Assembly: GCA_029942185.1 (NCBI GenBank)
Contig: JAOZTK010000008.1
Coordinates: forward strand, 1-32,844
From: Flavobacteriaceae bacterium
GTDB taxonomy: Bacteria; Bacteroidota; Bacteroidia; Flavobacteriales; Flavobacteriaceae
DNA: 32,844 nt
Direction: 5' to 3'
Below are positions 22,683 to 32,569 of the stretch, one piece after another (position 1 is the stretch's first letter; each line of letters begins with the position of its first letter). Below the pieces are notes generated by a model. It was not told the DNA's origin and did not search any database. It worked only from the letters and a program-made list of their open reading frames with translations. The translations under genes and the position numbers were made by a program.

Positions 22683-25121
22683 ATGTCATATAATCCAGAA
22701 CTCGAACTCGCATGGAACTTTGTTGAAAAAACAAACCGAAGTATTTTTTTAACCGGTAAGGCAGGTACGGGCAAAACCACTTTTCTTCACAAACTAAAAG
22801 AAGCATCTCAAAAAAGGCTCATTGTTGTTGCTCCTACCGGTGTCGCCGCAATTAATGCCCGAGGCGTAACCATTCACTCCTTCTTTCAATTGCCTTTTGG
22901 ACCCTTTCTACCTGATAGCTCTCAATTTCAACAAAGAGGAGATTACAAAATGAAAATGAGTCGTCAAAAAATTGACATTATTCGTTCTTTAGATTTATTA
23001 ATTATAGATGAAGTCAGTATGGTACGTGCTGATGTATTAGATGCTATTGATCAAGTTTTAAGACGCTATAAAAATAAAAGTAAAGTATTTGGAGGTGTGC
23101 AGGTGCTGATGATTGGCGATTTACAACAACTTTCGCCCGTGGTTAAACCCAATGAATGGCAACTTTTAAAACCTTTTTACAATACTGCTTATTTCTTCAG
23201 TAGCAAAGCCTATCAAGAGGTAGATGCAATCGGTATCGAGCTCAAACATATCTACAGACAAGAACATAAAGCGTTTATTAATATTCTCAACGAAATACGA
23301 AACGATCAACTCACTCAAAAGTCGGCTGAAGCCTTAAACAAACGTTATATACCGGACTTTGTTCCTGACAAAAACGCAGGTTATATCACTTTAACGACGC
23401 ATAACAATCGTGCGTATCGAATGAATGAAATTGAAATAAATAAATTAAAAAATAAAAGCTTTTTTTATTCAGCTAGAGTTAAAGGAAAGTTTAACGAGTA
23501 CGCCTATCCTACTCATGAGAAATTAGAACTAAAAGTAGGAGCACAAGTGATGTTTATCAAAAATGACAGTTCATCGGAAAAAAGATATTTTAATGGGAAA
23601 ATTGGAAAAATAATTCATCTTGACAAAGAGGAAGTTACCGTACAATGTCCCAATGATGAATCTCCTATTGTGGCAACTCCCGAAACTTGGGAAAACGTCA
23701 AATACTCCATCGACCAAGAAACCAAAGAAATTGCCGAGGATTTCGTAGGTTCTTTTTCGCAAATGCCTTTTCGATTGGCTTGGGCAATTACCATTCATAA
23801 AAGTCAGGGATTAACTTTTGACAAAGCTATTATCGATGCCGAAGCCTCTTTTGCACACGGGCAAACCTATGTTGCTTTAAGCAGATGTAGAACCTTAGAA
23901 GGCATTGTGTTAAAAACTAAAATCAATGAAAGAAGTATCATCAATGATTCTAGAGTAACTTCTTTTACGCAAGATGTAGAAGATAATCCACCAACCGAAA
24001 AGGCTTTAAAAGAATCACAAAAAGCCTATCAATTGAATTTAATTGAAGAACTTTTTAACTATCATTCTTTCTTATATCCTATAAGACGATGTTTGGATAT
24101 TTATTATACAAACAAAACCAGCATCGAAGGGAATACGATAGAACCCTTAACTACTATTAAAGAAAAAGGTGTTGTTCAACTATTGCAAATCAGCACCAAT
24201 TTTAAAAAGCAATTAAAAACACTGAGTGCCGAAATTGAAGCTCCTGAAAAAAATACTGCTATTCAAGAAAGAATTAAAAAAGCTGTTACGTATTTTATCA
24301 AACACACCGAGGAATACATTAAAAAACCTCTTGACACATTAAGTTTTTCAACCGAGAATAAAGAGATTAAGAAAAATCTCAACAAGCAATTACAAATTAT
24401 GGAAGAGCAACTCTCCTATAAATTATATTGTTTACGGGGTTTGAGTAACAATTTTTCCACTGAAAAATATTTAGAATTACGAGCAAAAGCTGTTTTACAA
24501 GACAACAAACCCAATCCTAAAAGAAAAGAATATATAGATACTACCGAACACGAAAAGTTATTTGATGAATTGCGTATGTTACGTATGATTATCTCTCAAT
24601 CTGAGGACATTCCACCCTTTCAGGTTTTTACACAACAGACTTTGTACGAAATGTGTCGTTATTTTCCCGTTACACCCAAACAGCTCCGTGCCATTAATGG
24701 AATGGGGAAAATTAGAGTAGCGAAATATGGTGACGAAATTATTGATGCAATTAAAAACTATGTTGCCAAAAACGATATAGAACCACGTGAAATTGAACAA
24801 AAACAAAAAAAAGGAAGTTCACAAAGAGCATCTTTTGATCTTTATAAAAGTGGATTAACCATCCCGGAAATAGCTACCAAAAGAGGTTTTGTAAATACAA
24901 CTATTGAAGGACATCTTTCTGATTTTATAGAAACGGGAGAAATTGATATTACAGATCTTATACCAAAGAAAAGAGTAGAAAAGCTGAAAAAAATCATTCA
25001 AAAAACCAAATTTGAGAGTCTTGGAGAACTAAAAACTAAAGTGGGTGATGCATTTTCCTATGTTGAAATACGAATGGTGTTAAAGGCTTTGGAGTTTGAG
25101 AAAAAAAATAACACTATCTAA
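22683..25121 (+). CDS. PIF1/RecD2-like helicase with HRDC and helix-turn-helix tail
   Basis: This 812-residue superfamily 1B helicase likely acts in DNA repair or replication fork processing. Walker A is GKAGTGKTT (25-33), followed by VVAPTGVAAINARGVTIHSFF (motif Ia). Walker B is LIIDEVSMVRADV, and the C-terminal AITIHKSQGLTFD is the UvrD-C2/PIF1 motif. After a helical linker comes an HRDC domain (about 620-705; QVFTQQTLYEM, LRAINGMGKIRVAKYG). A terminal HTH resembling the RecQ/RQC-associated HTH_40 domain lies at about 720-810 (SGLTIPEIATKRGFVNTTIEGHL). The fusion of a PIF1 motor with a RecQ-type tail is a recurrent Bacteroidetes architecture. The exact substrate is unknown. Confidence 0.9.
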   Translation: MSYNPELELAWNFVEKTNRSIFLTGKAGTGKTTFLHKLKEASQKRLIVVAPTGVAAINARGVTIHSFFQLPFGPFLPDSSQFQQRGDYKMKMSRQKIDIIRSLDLLIIDEVSMVRADVLDAIDQVLRRYKNKSKVFGGVQVLMIGDLQQLSPVVKPNEWQLLKPFYNTAYFFSSKAYQEVDAIGIELKHIYRQEHKAFINILNEIRNDQLTQKSAEALNKRYIPDFVPDKNAGYITLTTHNNRAYRMNEIEINKLKNKSFFYSARVKGKFNEYAYPTHEKLELKVGAQVMFIKNDSSSEKRYFNGKIGKIIHLDKEEVTVQCPNDESPIVATPETWENVKYSIDQETKEIAEDFVGSFSQMPFRLAWAITIHKSQGLTFDKAIIDAEASFAHGQTYVALSRCRTLEGIVLKTKINERSIINDSRVTSFTQDVEDNPPTEKALKESQKAYQLNLIEELFNYHSFLYPIRRCLDIYYTNKTSIEGNTIEPLTTIKEKGVVQLLQISTNFKKQLKTLSAEIEAPEKNTAIQERIKKAVTYFIKHTEEYIKKPLDTLSFSTENKEIKKNLNKQLQIMEEQLSYKLYCLRGLSNNFSTEKYLELRAKAVLQDNKPNPKRKEYIDTTEHEKLFDELRMLRMIISQSEDIPPFQVFTQQTLYEMCRYFPVTPKQLRAINGMGKIRVAKYGDEIIDAIKNYVAKNDIEPREIEQKQKKGSSQRASFDLYKSGLTIPEIATKRGFVNTTIEGHLSDFIETGEIDITDLIPKKRVEKLKKIIQKTKFESLGELKTKVGDAFSYVEIRMVLKALEFEKKNNTI

Positions 25122-25173
25122 TAAATCATACCGTGACTCCATGTCTCGGTGTGACTACAAGTCATAACAACAA

Positions 25174-25632
25174 ATGAACAAACTGATAAAAATGAAACGC
25201 GATGGTTACTTCGGAATCGGAGTAATGGGTTTAAAATACGATGATAATTACGGGACACTTTTAAGAACAGCTCAGGTATTTGGAGCAGATTTTATTTTTA
25301 TCATTGGGCGTCGTTACAAAAAACAACCCAGTGATTCGATGAATAGTTGGAAACATATTCCTTTATTTGAATACAAAGATTTTGATGATTTTTATACGCA
25401 TCTTCCTTATAAAGTCACATTAGTCGCTATTGAGATGACCGAAAACGCACTGCCTATTGCAGATTATACTCACCCGAAATCGGCTTGCTATTTATTAGGC
25501 TCCGAAGATTTTGGATTACCTGAAGAAGTAATTGACAAATGCAAGGATCTTGTTTATTTACCCGGTGAAAAAAGCTTAAATGTTTCCGTTGCGGGTAGTA
25601 TTGTCTTATTTGATCGATTGCAAAAAATGTAA
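25174..25632 (+). CDS. SpoU/TrmH family RNA 2'-O-methyltransferase
   Basis: This small (152-residue) SPOUT methyltransferase transfers methyl from S-adenosylmethionine to a ribose 2'-OH of tRNA or rRNA. It has the knotted-fold motifs NYGTLLRTAQVFGAD (motif 1), YLLGSEDFGLPEEV (motif 2) and SLNVSVAGSIVLFD (motif 3). It lacks the N-terminal RNA-binding extension of TrmH and RlmB, so it is a minimal form, and the target nucleotide cannot be assigned. An alternative start is Met7. It lies 52 nt after the helicase gene and ends one nt before the stop codon of the convergent ppc gene. Confidence 0.9.
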   Translation: MNKLIKMKRDGYFGIGVMGLKYDDNYGTLLRTAQVFGADFIFIIGRRYKKQPSDSMNSWKHIPLFEYKDFDDFYTHLPYKVTLVAIEMTENALPIADYTHPKSACYLLGSEDFGLPEEVIDKCKDLVYLPGEKSLNVSVAGSIVLFDRLQKM

Positions 25633-25633
25633 G

Positions 25634-28210
25634 CTATGCCGAATTCCTACTAGCATTGATATTACCATACAAGGAGCGTACCACCAACTTTTCATAAGTA
25701 GCCAATAATTTTACATCTATCTTATCTGATTTCTTTATCTTTTGAATTTGCTGTAAAGCATACTGTTGAATAGTGAGTAAAGGCAACACAATACCTTCAC
25801 GAATTGCGATAGAGGCACTGCTCGACGGATAATTTTCCATCAATTCTTTTTGTCCACTCAATTTTAGTAATAATCGCTTCGTAAGGAGATATTCCTTATG
25901 GATAAGTTGCCAAAAGGCTCCAAATTCTTGATCTTCTTCCATATAAGCGGTCAGCTCAAAAAAAGATTTTTCTAGGGACATCATAGAATTCTCAATTAGT
26001 GCTTTAAAAAAATCGGAAACTTTATATAACTGCTTGATTTTATTGAACTCATTAGCATCTTCATACTTTTTGATTGCTGTACCTACACCGTAAAATCCGG
26101 GAACATTTTGTTTTAACTGACTCCACGACCCTACAAATGGAATAGCACGTAAAGCTGAAAAAACCAATTCATCATTTTGGTTTCGTTTTGATGGGCGGCT
26201 TCCTATATTTGTCTTCCCATAGTACTTGAGCGTACTCATCTTTTCAAGATACGGTAAGAACTTTGAGTGTTTTTTAAAGGCACTATAAGCATCATAACTC
26301 AACTTTGCCAAATCATTCATCACCCTTCTATTTTCTAATGACAACTCATTTGCAGTATTATAAAAAATGTCATTATCAATACCGGCACTTATGAGTTGCT
26401 CTATATTATACTGAGCTGATGCTAAGCTTCCATAATGACTACTGATTGTTTGCCCTTGTACGGTCAATTGTATTTCGTCATGCTCTATACTATCTCCAAA
26501 AGAGGCATAAAACTGATGTGTTTTTCCTCCGCCACGCGCCGGAGGTCCTCCTCTACCATCAAAAAATACCACTTTAATGCCATTTTCACGCGCTACTTTT
26601 GTCAAGTTCTCCTTCGCTAGGTAAATCCCCCAATTTGCCATTAAATAGCCGCCATCTTTGGTTCCATCTGAAAAACCCAACATGACATATTGTTTATTTC
26701 CACGTTGTTTTAAATGCTTCTTATACGTTTTATTAGTGTACAATTCCCGCATCACAGTTCCCGCATTTTCTAGATCTGCTACTGTTTCAAACAAAGGAAT
26801 GATGTCTATTGGCATCCTATTTTGAAAAACACTTAGTTTAAACATCGTAAAAACTTGCATAATATGCAATGCATTTTGGGTATTGCTTATCACATATCTA
26901 TTGGCTCCTTTCTCTCCATTTCTTCGTTGAATTGTTTTGATTGCACGCATTGATTCAATGGTTCTAACCAGCATAGCATCTTTACAAATACTTAGATCTA
27001 TCTTTTGTTTAGAATTGGATAAAGCTTCTAATTTTGCTATATCAGTAAGCTCTGAAAAGTCTTTTGGCACAAGTGAAGGAAAAGTTTCTAATAGTTTTGC
27101 AAATACCTTTTCGTGAACCCTACTGTCTTGCCGAATATCCAAACTAGCAAAATGGAATCCAAATATTCTAATCTTGTGTATTAAATCATCTAATTCTTCT
27201 ATAAAAAGTGATTGATGCTTTTTTACGATAATTCTTCTGATTTTAATCAAGGACGCTATTAAAGACTCCGGTGTAAAATCAGGTTGTTTCTCAGGATTTA
27301 AAGTTGCTTTATAAAGTGTTCTTTCCAAAGAGGTCATGGTGTTGAATACTTCTTTAAAAGTCAAACGGCGTTTAAGTTTACGTAAATCTTTGTAGTAATT
27401 TCTCAACAATGCTTGTCGTAACTTATAAGCTACTTGTAGTGTTATTTCTGTCGTGACAAAAGGGTTTCCATCCCGATCTCCACCCGGCCAAAAACCAATT
27501 TCTATAATAGGATTATCAATAGATTCTCCATCAAATATTTCTTCTGAAATATATTGATATATATTGGCAATTGCATGATAGAATACAGTCTCTAAATACC
27601 AAATTAAACTAACGGCTTCATCAAACGGGCTTGGTTTCTCTTTCTTAAAAAAGGGTGTTTTACCTAATTGAGCCAATAACTTTTTTGTTCTAACTAAATT
27701 CTTATTCTCAATTGACGCACTTAAATCTGTGATTATACTGAGTACTTCACTCGGATAAAACTGAGTAGGATGTGCAGTCAATACAATACGTACTTTAGAT
27801 TTTTGTAAGTGAGTTTGTAATTCCTTTAAGAGCGCTTGAGATACTGCCTTTTCTTTGCTGTTTCTCAGGGTCCCAATACCCTCTACATTATTTATAATTG
27901 GAAAAGCTGCTTCCTCAATGGCGTCAAATAATACAACTTGCCTTTCAATGTATTGTACAAATCTAAATAATAAAGCAGTTTGTTCGTCTTCTGAAGTATT
28001 TTCAACATATTTCGTATAAAACTGAGTGACAATTTCTGTTGGATTTAGCCCATCAGAAAATCCTTTTTTACAAATAGCATCAAACAAAGGTAATAAAACA
28101 CCTGTTTGTTTTATAGTTGCAAAAGGTAAACTGGTGAAAATACTGTTGTAAATCAGATATTTCAGCAATACATTATCGTTAAATCGCGTAATTTCAGTTT
28201 GCAATGCCAT
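25634..28210 (-). CDS. ppc: Phosphoenolpyruvate carboxylase
   Basis: Ppc makes oxaloacetate from PEP and bicarbonate, replenishing the TCA cycle. The 858 residues include the catalytic-His segment VLTAHPTQ (His147), GGDRDGNP (243-250), and the mobile glycine-rich loop FDGRGGPPARGGGKTH. Where E. coli has FHGRGG this protein has Asp, a variant I recall from Bacteroidetes enzymes. The C-terminus is SRNSA rather than the usual RNTG, another change near the aspartate-inhibitor site, so allostery may differ. The stop codon lies one nt from that of the SpoU gene. The dsbD and tilS genes are upstream on the same strand with a 222-nt gap. Confidence 0.96.
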   Translation of the reverse strand: MALQTEITRFNDNVLLKYLIYNSIFTSLPFATIKQTGVLLPLFDAICKKGFSDGLNPTEIVTQFYTKYVENTSEDEQTALLFRFVQYIERQVVLFDAIEEAAFPIINNVEGIGTLRNSKEKAVSQALLKELQTHLQKSKVRIVLTAHPTQFYPSEVLSIITDLSASIENKNLVRTKKLLAQLGKTPFFKKEKPSPFDEAVSLIWYLETVFYHAIANIYQYISEEIFDGESIDNPIIEIGFWPGGDRDGNPFVTTEITLQVAYKLRQALLRNYYKDLRKLKRRLTFKEVFNTMTSLERTLYKATLNPEKQPDFTPESLIASLIKIRRIIVKKHQSLFIEELDDLIHKIRIFGFHFASLDIRQDSRVHEKVFAKLLETFPSLVPKDFSELTDIAKLEALSNSKQKIDLSICKDAMLVRTIESMRAIKTIQRRNGEKGANRYVISNTQNALHIMQVFTMFKLSVFQNRMPIDIIPLFETVADLENAGTVMRELYTNKTYKKHLKQRGNKQYVMLGFSDGTKDGGYLMANWGIYLAKENLTKVARENGIKVVFFDGRGGPPARGGGKTHQFYASFGDSIEHDEIQLTVQGQTISSHYGSLASAQYNIEQLISAGIDNDIFYNTANELSLENRRVMNDLAKLSYDAYSAFKKHSKFLPYLEKMSTLKYYGKTNIGSRPSKRNQNDELVFSALRAIPFVGSWSQLKQNVPGFYGVGTAIKKYEDANEFNKIKQLYKVSDFFKALIENSMMSLEKSFFELTAYMEEDQEFGAFWQLIHKEYLLTKRLLLKLSGQKELMENYPSSSASIAIREGIVLPLLTIQQYALQQIQKIKKSDKIDVKLLATYEKLVVRSLYGNINASRNSA

Positions 28211-28432
28211 CGTTTGTTTAAGTAGTTATTTAGTATTCTAAAAAAATGAAATTGAAATTTACATACCTACTCCTGTAGAAAATACATTTCATACAGACCC
28301 TTTGAAGATGCGTAAATTTAGTCTTTATGTATAAATTAAGTACTCAATTAGGATGAGTTTGTAATTTCACAAAAGTACAAGCACAAAACCTCAATATCTA
28401 TAGAAGATTCGCTCTTTATAAAGTCTTATTAT

Positions 28433-30409
28433 CTAAAACTTACTCACTCCTTCCTTTAACCACTCATAAAACGCGTCTATACTTGAATTATAGGCATAAG
28501 GCGTACTAAGCATTTCTTCCTGATGATTGAGCATCACATAATAGGGTTGCGTGTTAGTGCCGTATTTTACAGTTTGGAATTCACTCCATTTATTTCCAAC
28601 TGATCTAATCTTTTTCCCGGTTATTTTAGAAGTGTATTGTTCCTCTTTTGGTAATTTTTCTTTAAAATCCACAAAAAGAGAAACCAAGACTACATCCGTA
28701 TCCAAAATTTGCAAAACTTTTGGATCTGCCCATACATAATCTTCCATTTTTCGACAATTGACACAGGCCTTACCGGTAAAATCCAGCATAACAGATTTAT
28801 TTACTGTTTTAGCATAAGCCATTCCTAAATCATAATCTTCAAAACTAATAATATCATGTGGCCCTAAATGTGCCCCATCCGGTACTATTTTTGCGGTAGC
28901 ACTTCCTCCTGTAGATTTTTTTGTAAACCCAACGCCATACGGAGATTCTGCGTATTTTAACGGAGGTGGAAAACCACTGATCAGTTTTAGTGGTGCCCCG
29001 AACAAGCCGGGAATTAGATATAATGTAAATGCCAAGAATACCAATCCTAATGAAAAACGTCCTACCGAAATACGAGTAGTATCATCATCGTGAGGTAATT
29101 TGATTTTTCCAAATAAATAAAAAGCCAAAGCACCAAAAACAGCCACCCAAATTGCTATAAATGCCTCACGCTCGAACCAGTGTAAATCTAATACCAAATC
29201 AGCATTTGATAAGAATTTAAAAGCAAAAGCCAATTCTAAAAATCCTAAGAATACCTTGACGGTGTTGAGCCATCCTCCTGATTTTGGCATGGCATTTAAC
29301 CAACCTGGAAACATAGCAAATAACGTAAATGGCAAAGCTAAGGCAATAGAAAAACCGAGCATGCTAATGATAGGACCAATACCTCCTGAGGTTGCCGAAG
29401 CCGCTAAAGCAGTTCCAACGATGGGTAATGTACATGAAAAAGACACAATTGCCAAAGCTAGTGCCATCAAGAAAATACCTATATAGCCTCCTTTTTTATC
29501 GACTCCTTCATCTACTTTTGTCCCCCAAGAACTCGGTAACATTATTTCAAATCCTCCTAAAAATGAGAAGGCAAATACTATTAGAATGAAAAAGAAGATC
29601 AGATTAAATCCGACACTTGTCGAAAATTCATTCATGGCATCTGCTCCAAAAACACCAGTGACTAGACTTCCAATGGCAACATAAATTGCTACTATTGACA
29701 AACCATAAACGATTGCGTTTTTAACACCTGCCGCCTTACTTTTACTCTGTTTCATAAAGAAGCTAACGGTCATGGGGATCATCGGAAACACACAAGGTGT
29801 TAACAAGGCTGCAAAACCTCCTAAAAAACTGAGGAAAAACACCAACCACAAGCCTTTACTTTTCTTTTCTTTTCCATCTGTGGTTTGAGCAATTTTATTT
29901 GTTTCGTTCATTTTAGCAACAAGCATGGGTTCAATTTCCGTAGTTGCCTTGCTCAAATCAAAGTTAAATGTCTCTTGTAATTGAATACAGGATTCTTTAC
30001 AAGCTTGTCCATAAAGCGTTACTTCAATACTTGTTACATCGTCCTTTAACAACTTGATTCGTTGCTTTAACATAGCATTGTGAGAAAAGAAAATCTCCTC
30101 TTTCTTAAAAGTTTTATTGTAAGCTTTTTCCGTTGGACTTTCCAGTGCTTTTCCTTCAAAAACAAAAAGTGAATCTGCTTCCTCACTGTAGAACTCAATG
30201 GGTAAAGAAGCTCCCACAGGATTGTGCTGTGAATACATGTGCCATTGATCTTCAATAGTCGCTTTAAACACTAAATCGTATTCTATATCAGATACTTTTT
30301 CAACGTTTGATGTCCATTTTACAGGTTCTACCAACTCTGGAAGACCTCCTATTTGTGCAAAAGAAATCAGTGTCCAAAATAATGCTACTAGGCTAAAAAA
30401 TCTTTTCAT
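28433..30409 (-). CDS. dsbD: Thiol:disulfide interchange protein DsbD
   Basis: DsbD carries electrons from cytosolic thioredoxin across the inner membrane to periplasmic thiol proteins. The 658 residues show a signal peptide (about 1-18), an N-terminal alpha domain with Cys137 and Cys141 (ACKESC), eight or so membrane helices with the buried cysteines in LLTPCVFPMIP and VSFSCTLPIVG, and a C-terminal thioredoxin-like domain with CVNC (549-552). All three redox pairs are thus retained, although the N-terminal pair is CxxxC. Its start ATG overlaps the tilS stop codon by 4 nt (ATGA), indicating translational coupling within one operon. Confidence 0.95.
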   Translation of the reverse strand: MKRFFSLVALFWTLISFAQIGGLPELVEPVKWTSNVEKVSDIEYDLVFKATIEDQWHMYSQHNPVGASLPIEFYSEEADSLFVFEGKALESPTEKAYNKTFKKEEIFFSHNAMLKQRIKLLKDDVTSIEVTLYGQACKESCIQLQETFNFDLSKATTEIEPMLVAKMNETNKIAQTTDGKEKKSKGLWLVFFLSFLGGFAALLTPCVFPMIPMTVSFFMKQSKSKAAGVKNAIVYGLSIVAIYVAIGSLVTGVFGADAMNEFSTSVGFNLIFFFILIVFAFSFLGGFEIMLPSSWGTKVDEGVDKKGGYIGIFLMALALAIVSFSCTLPIVGTALAASATSGGIGPIISMLGFSIALALPFTLFAMFPGWLNAMPKSGGWLNTVKVFLGFLELAFAFKFLSNADLVLDLHWFEREAFIAIWVAVFGALAFYLFGKIKLPHDDDTTRISVGRFSLGLVFLAFTLYLIPGLFGAPLKLISGFPPPLKYAESPYGVGFTKKSTGGSATAKIVPDGAHLGPHDIISFEDYDLGMAYAKTVNKSVMLDFTGKACVNCRKMEDYVWADPKVLQILDTDVVLVSLFVDFKEKLPKEEQYTSKITGKKIRSVGNKWSEFQTVKYGTNTQPYYVMLNHQEEMLSTPYAYNSSIDAFYEWLKEGVSKF

Positions 30410-31752
30410 TTTACGGGTATTATTTTAATGATGTCAGTAGTTTGATTTGTGATTTTAAATCGGTCATCCAATCTATATCCGATAATCCAAATAATGCGGT
30501 CATCGGCGTCGCAAAGTAACCAAATTTTTTCTTTTTCTACTCGTGTTATTTTTTGATCTATAAAAAAGTTGCTCAATTTTTTCTTTCCTTTCATCCCCAA
30601 TGGATAAAAATAGTCGCCTTTTTTCCATTTCCTTACAAATAAAGGGAGAATTACTTTTAATTTGTCAAAATAAATCTCGTTTACTGTTTCAGATTTAAAA
30701 CCTATTTTTTCAGTAGACGGGTTTATCTCTTTTGGAAGCTCAATAATCCTGAATTCTGAATTTTGAATTCTAAATTTATCAGCAACTTGTCTCAGCTCTT
30801 GTTTCGTAACTCCTGCTTCCTTTATATTTACACCCAACACCAAAAACATCCGATTTTTTAATAAAAAATGTGTGTTGGAAAAAATTTGTTTCCCAGTTTG
30901 TGCTCGTACTAAACCATATACATCATTCCACTCGGTAAAATTGTATACTTTGAGCAACTCATATAAAACTGCTTTGTAATTTGGTAATTTTGCCAATTCT
31001 TTTAGCGAAATATAAATCAAATCATCCCGTTTTTCCCAAATTTTTTGCTTTACTAAAACTATATAATCCTTGACCAAAGCATGACTTTCTCTTAAATGTG
31101 ACTGACTTTTTAAAAAGGCATTTCTAAATTCGGGATGGATATCCTGTAAAACCGGAAGCAGTTGATGTCGTATTTTATTTCGCAAATACTTCGTAGATTT
31201 ATTCGAAGCATCTTCTCTCCAAAATTTATTATTTTTATTTGCATAAAGGACGATTTCATCTCTAGTAAAAGGCAACAATGGACGAATAATCGTATCATTC
31301 TTTTGCGGTATTCCAATCAAACCTTCTAATCCGGAACTTCGACTTAGATTTATAAAAAAAGTTTCAATAGCATCATCTAAATGATGTGCTATTAAAATAT
31401 AATCGTAGGCTTTCTCTTTTAATAAAATAGCAAACCAATCATAACGAATTTCCCTTGCCGCCATTTGAATAGATAATTTGTTTTTAACGGCATAAGCTTT
31501 TGTATCTGCTTTATATATGAAAAATGGTATTTGCAAATCTTTGGCTAAAGAGCTTACAAAAGCTTCATCTTGGTCACTTTCATTTCCTCTTAAATGAAAA
31601 TTTACATGGGCCAAAGCAATTTCAACTCCTAATTTTGATAATAAATGGGTCAAAACAACACTATCTACACCCCCTGAAACTGCTATTAAAAGCTTAGAAT
31701 CTAATAGGAAAGGAAAGTTCTTAATAATATGTTGATTAAATCTTTCAAACAT
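30406..31752 (-). CDS. tilS: tRNA(Ile)-lysidine synthase
   Basis: TilS attaches lysine to C34 of the CAU-anticodon tRNA(Ile), switching it to read AUA, an essential step. The 448 residues contain the N-type ATP-pyrophosphatase loop SGGVDS (26-31), HVNFHLRGNESDQDE, AHHLDDAIETFFINL and REDASNKSTKYLRNKIRHQLLP, all family signatures. The C-terminal domain (about 370-448; RKWKKGDYFYPLGMKGKKKL) contacts the tRNA acceptor arm. At 448 residues it is the long form. It heads the tilS-dsbD operon and is divergent from the sigma-like gene, with an 82- to 106-nt shared upstream region. A -7-like TATTTTTG lies at 31765-31758 on the minus strand, close to the start. Confidence 0.96.
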   Translation of the reverse strand: MFERFNQHIIKNFPFLLDSKLLIAVSGGVDSVVLTHLLSKLGVEIALAHVNFHLRGNESDQDEAFVSSLAKDLQIPFFIYKADTKAYAVKNKLSIQMAAREIRYDWFAILLKEKAYDYILIAHHLDDAIETFFINLSRSSGLEGLIGIPQKNDTIIRPLLPFTRDEIVLYANKNNKFWREDASNKSTKYLRNKIRHQLLPVLQDIHPEFRNAFLKSQSHLRESHALVKDYIVLVKQKIWEKRDDLIYISLKELAKLPNYKAVLYELLKVYNFTEWNDVYGLVRAQTGKQIFSNTHFLLKNRMFLVLGVNIKEAGVTKQELRQVADKFRIQNSEFRIIELPKEINPSTEKIGFKSETVNEIYFDKLKVILPLFVRKWKKGDYFYPLGMKGKKKLSNFFIDQKITRVEKEKIWLLCDADDRIIWIIGYRLDDRFKITNQTTDIIKIIPVK

Positions 31753-31858
31753 AAAAGCAAAAATAAGTTTTTTTTGTATCTTTATTCACTGCCTAAAACT
31801 TCTTTTTAGTTTTAAAAGATTCATCACATATTAAATGTGGTATTTAAAAACACAAATC

Positions 31859-32569
31859 ATGAAAAAAATAAACAAACTTAAAGCGCATCAAAAGGCAGAT
31901 AATCAGAAAAAATTTGGAAAAAATATTTTAAAATTAGTTCCTGAAGTAAAGCCATATGTACGGCATAGAGTATATCTGACAGAGAGTATGGGACTTGTTC
32001 GGAAGAATATGTACCGTTCTTCTGAAATCATAAACGATGCGATTATCAAAATATATGAAAGTGACATCTCAAAACTTTCATCTTATGAAGACTTACGAAT
32101 TAAAATGTTTTTTTTCGTTAAAGAAGCCTTAGACAGCGTTCTTAAAGAGGAGGTTTGGAGTCATGATACTATTAGTACTGATAAAATTTTACATCAAGAA
32201 TTAAACAAACTAAAAGAAAGATTTACGATTGATGCTGATGGCGATTTCGTGATGAATGAAGATCTAAATGACATCTCATACAAACAAAAAGAGTTTAGAA
32301 AACAACTGTTTATTTTTGAAGATTCCGCACAGAGTGTAAAGGTAGCTTTTGACTTGGATTATCTTAACGAAGACCGAAAAGAAGTCTTTACAAAATTATA
32401 CAGATTCCTGTCCTTAGAAGCTTCAAATATTGTCGATTTACACATTTTTGGAAAATTGACTACTTCAGAAATTGCACTTATTTCGAAAACAAGTGAAGAA
32501 AATGTAAGAGCTATTATCCATCAAGTAAAAGATTCTGTTTATAAGATTCTTACATATAGAAAGGAGTAG
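31859..32569 (+). CDS. Diverged sigma-70-like (ECF-type) protein, function uncertain
   Basis: The 236 residues do not match a named protein that I know. The stretch from about residue 30 (VKPYVRHRVYLTESMGLVRKNMYRSSEIINDAIIKIYE) resembles a sigma-70 region 2 helix pair. The C-terminal part (about 185-236; NIVDLHIFGKLTTSEIALISKTSEENVRAIIHQVKDSVYKIL) resembles region 4 with its HTH. The long middle (about 80-180) is acidic and not typical of a standard ECF factor. No membrane segment is seen. I chose ATG 31859 (MKKINKLK) over 31835 because the extra eight residues look non-native; 31835 is an alternative. It is divergent from tilS and could be a sigma factor or a degenerate relative. Confidence 0.6.
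   Translation: MKKINKLKAHQKADNQKKFGKNILKLVPEVKPYVRHRVYLTESMGLVRKNMYRSSEIINDAIIKIYESDISKLSSYEDLRIKMFFFVKEALDSVLKEEVWSHDTISTDKILHQELNKLKERFTIDADGDFVMNEDLNDISYKQKEFRKQLFIFEDSAQSVKVAFDLDYLNEDRKEVFTKLYRFLSLEASNIVDLHIFGKLTTSEIALISKTSEENVRAIIHQVKDSVYKILTYRKE

Noticed and set aside
25153-25165. Short inverted repeat TGACT-ACA-AGTCA before the SpoU gene
   Set aside because: A 5-bp stem with no U-run is expected by chance and does not separate the helicase and SpoU genes convincingly.
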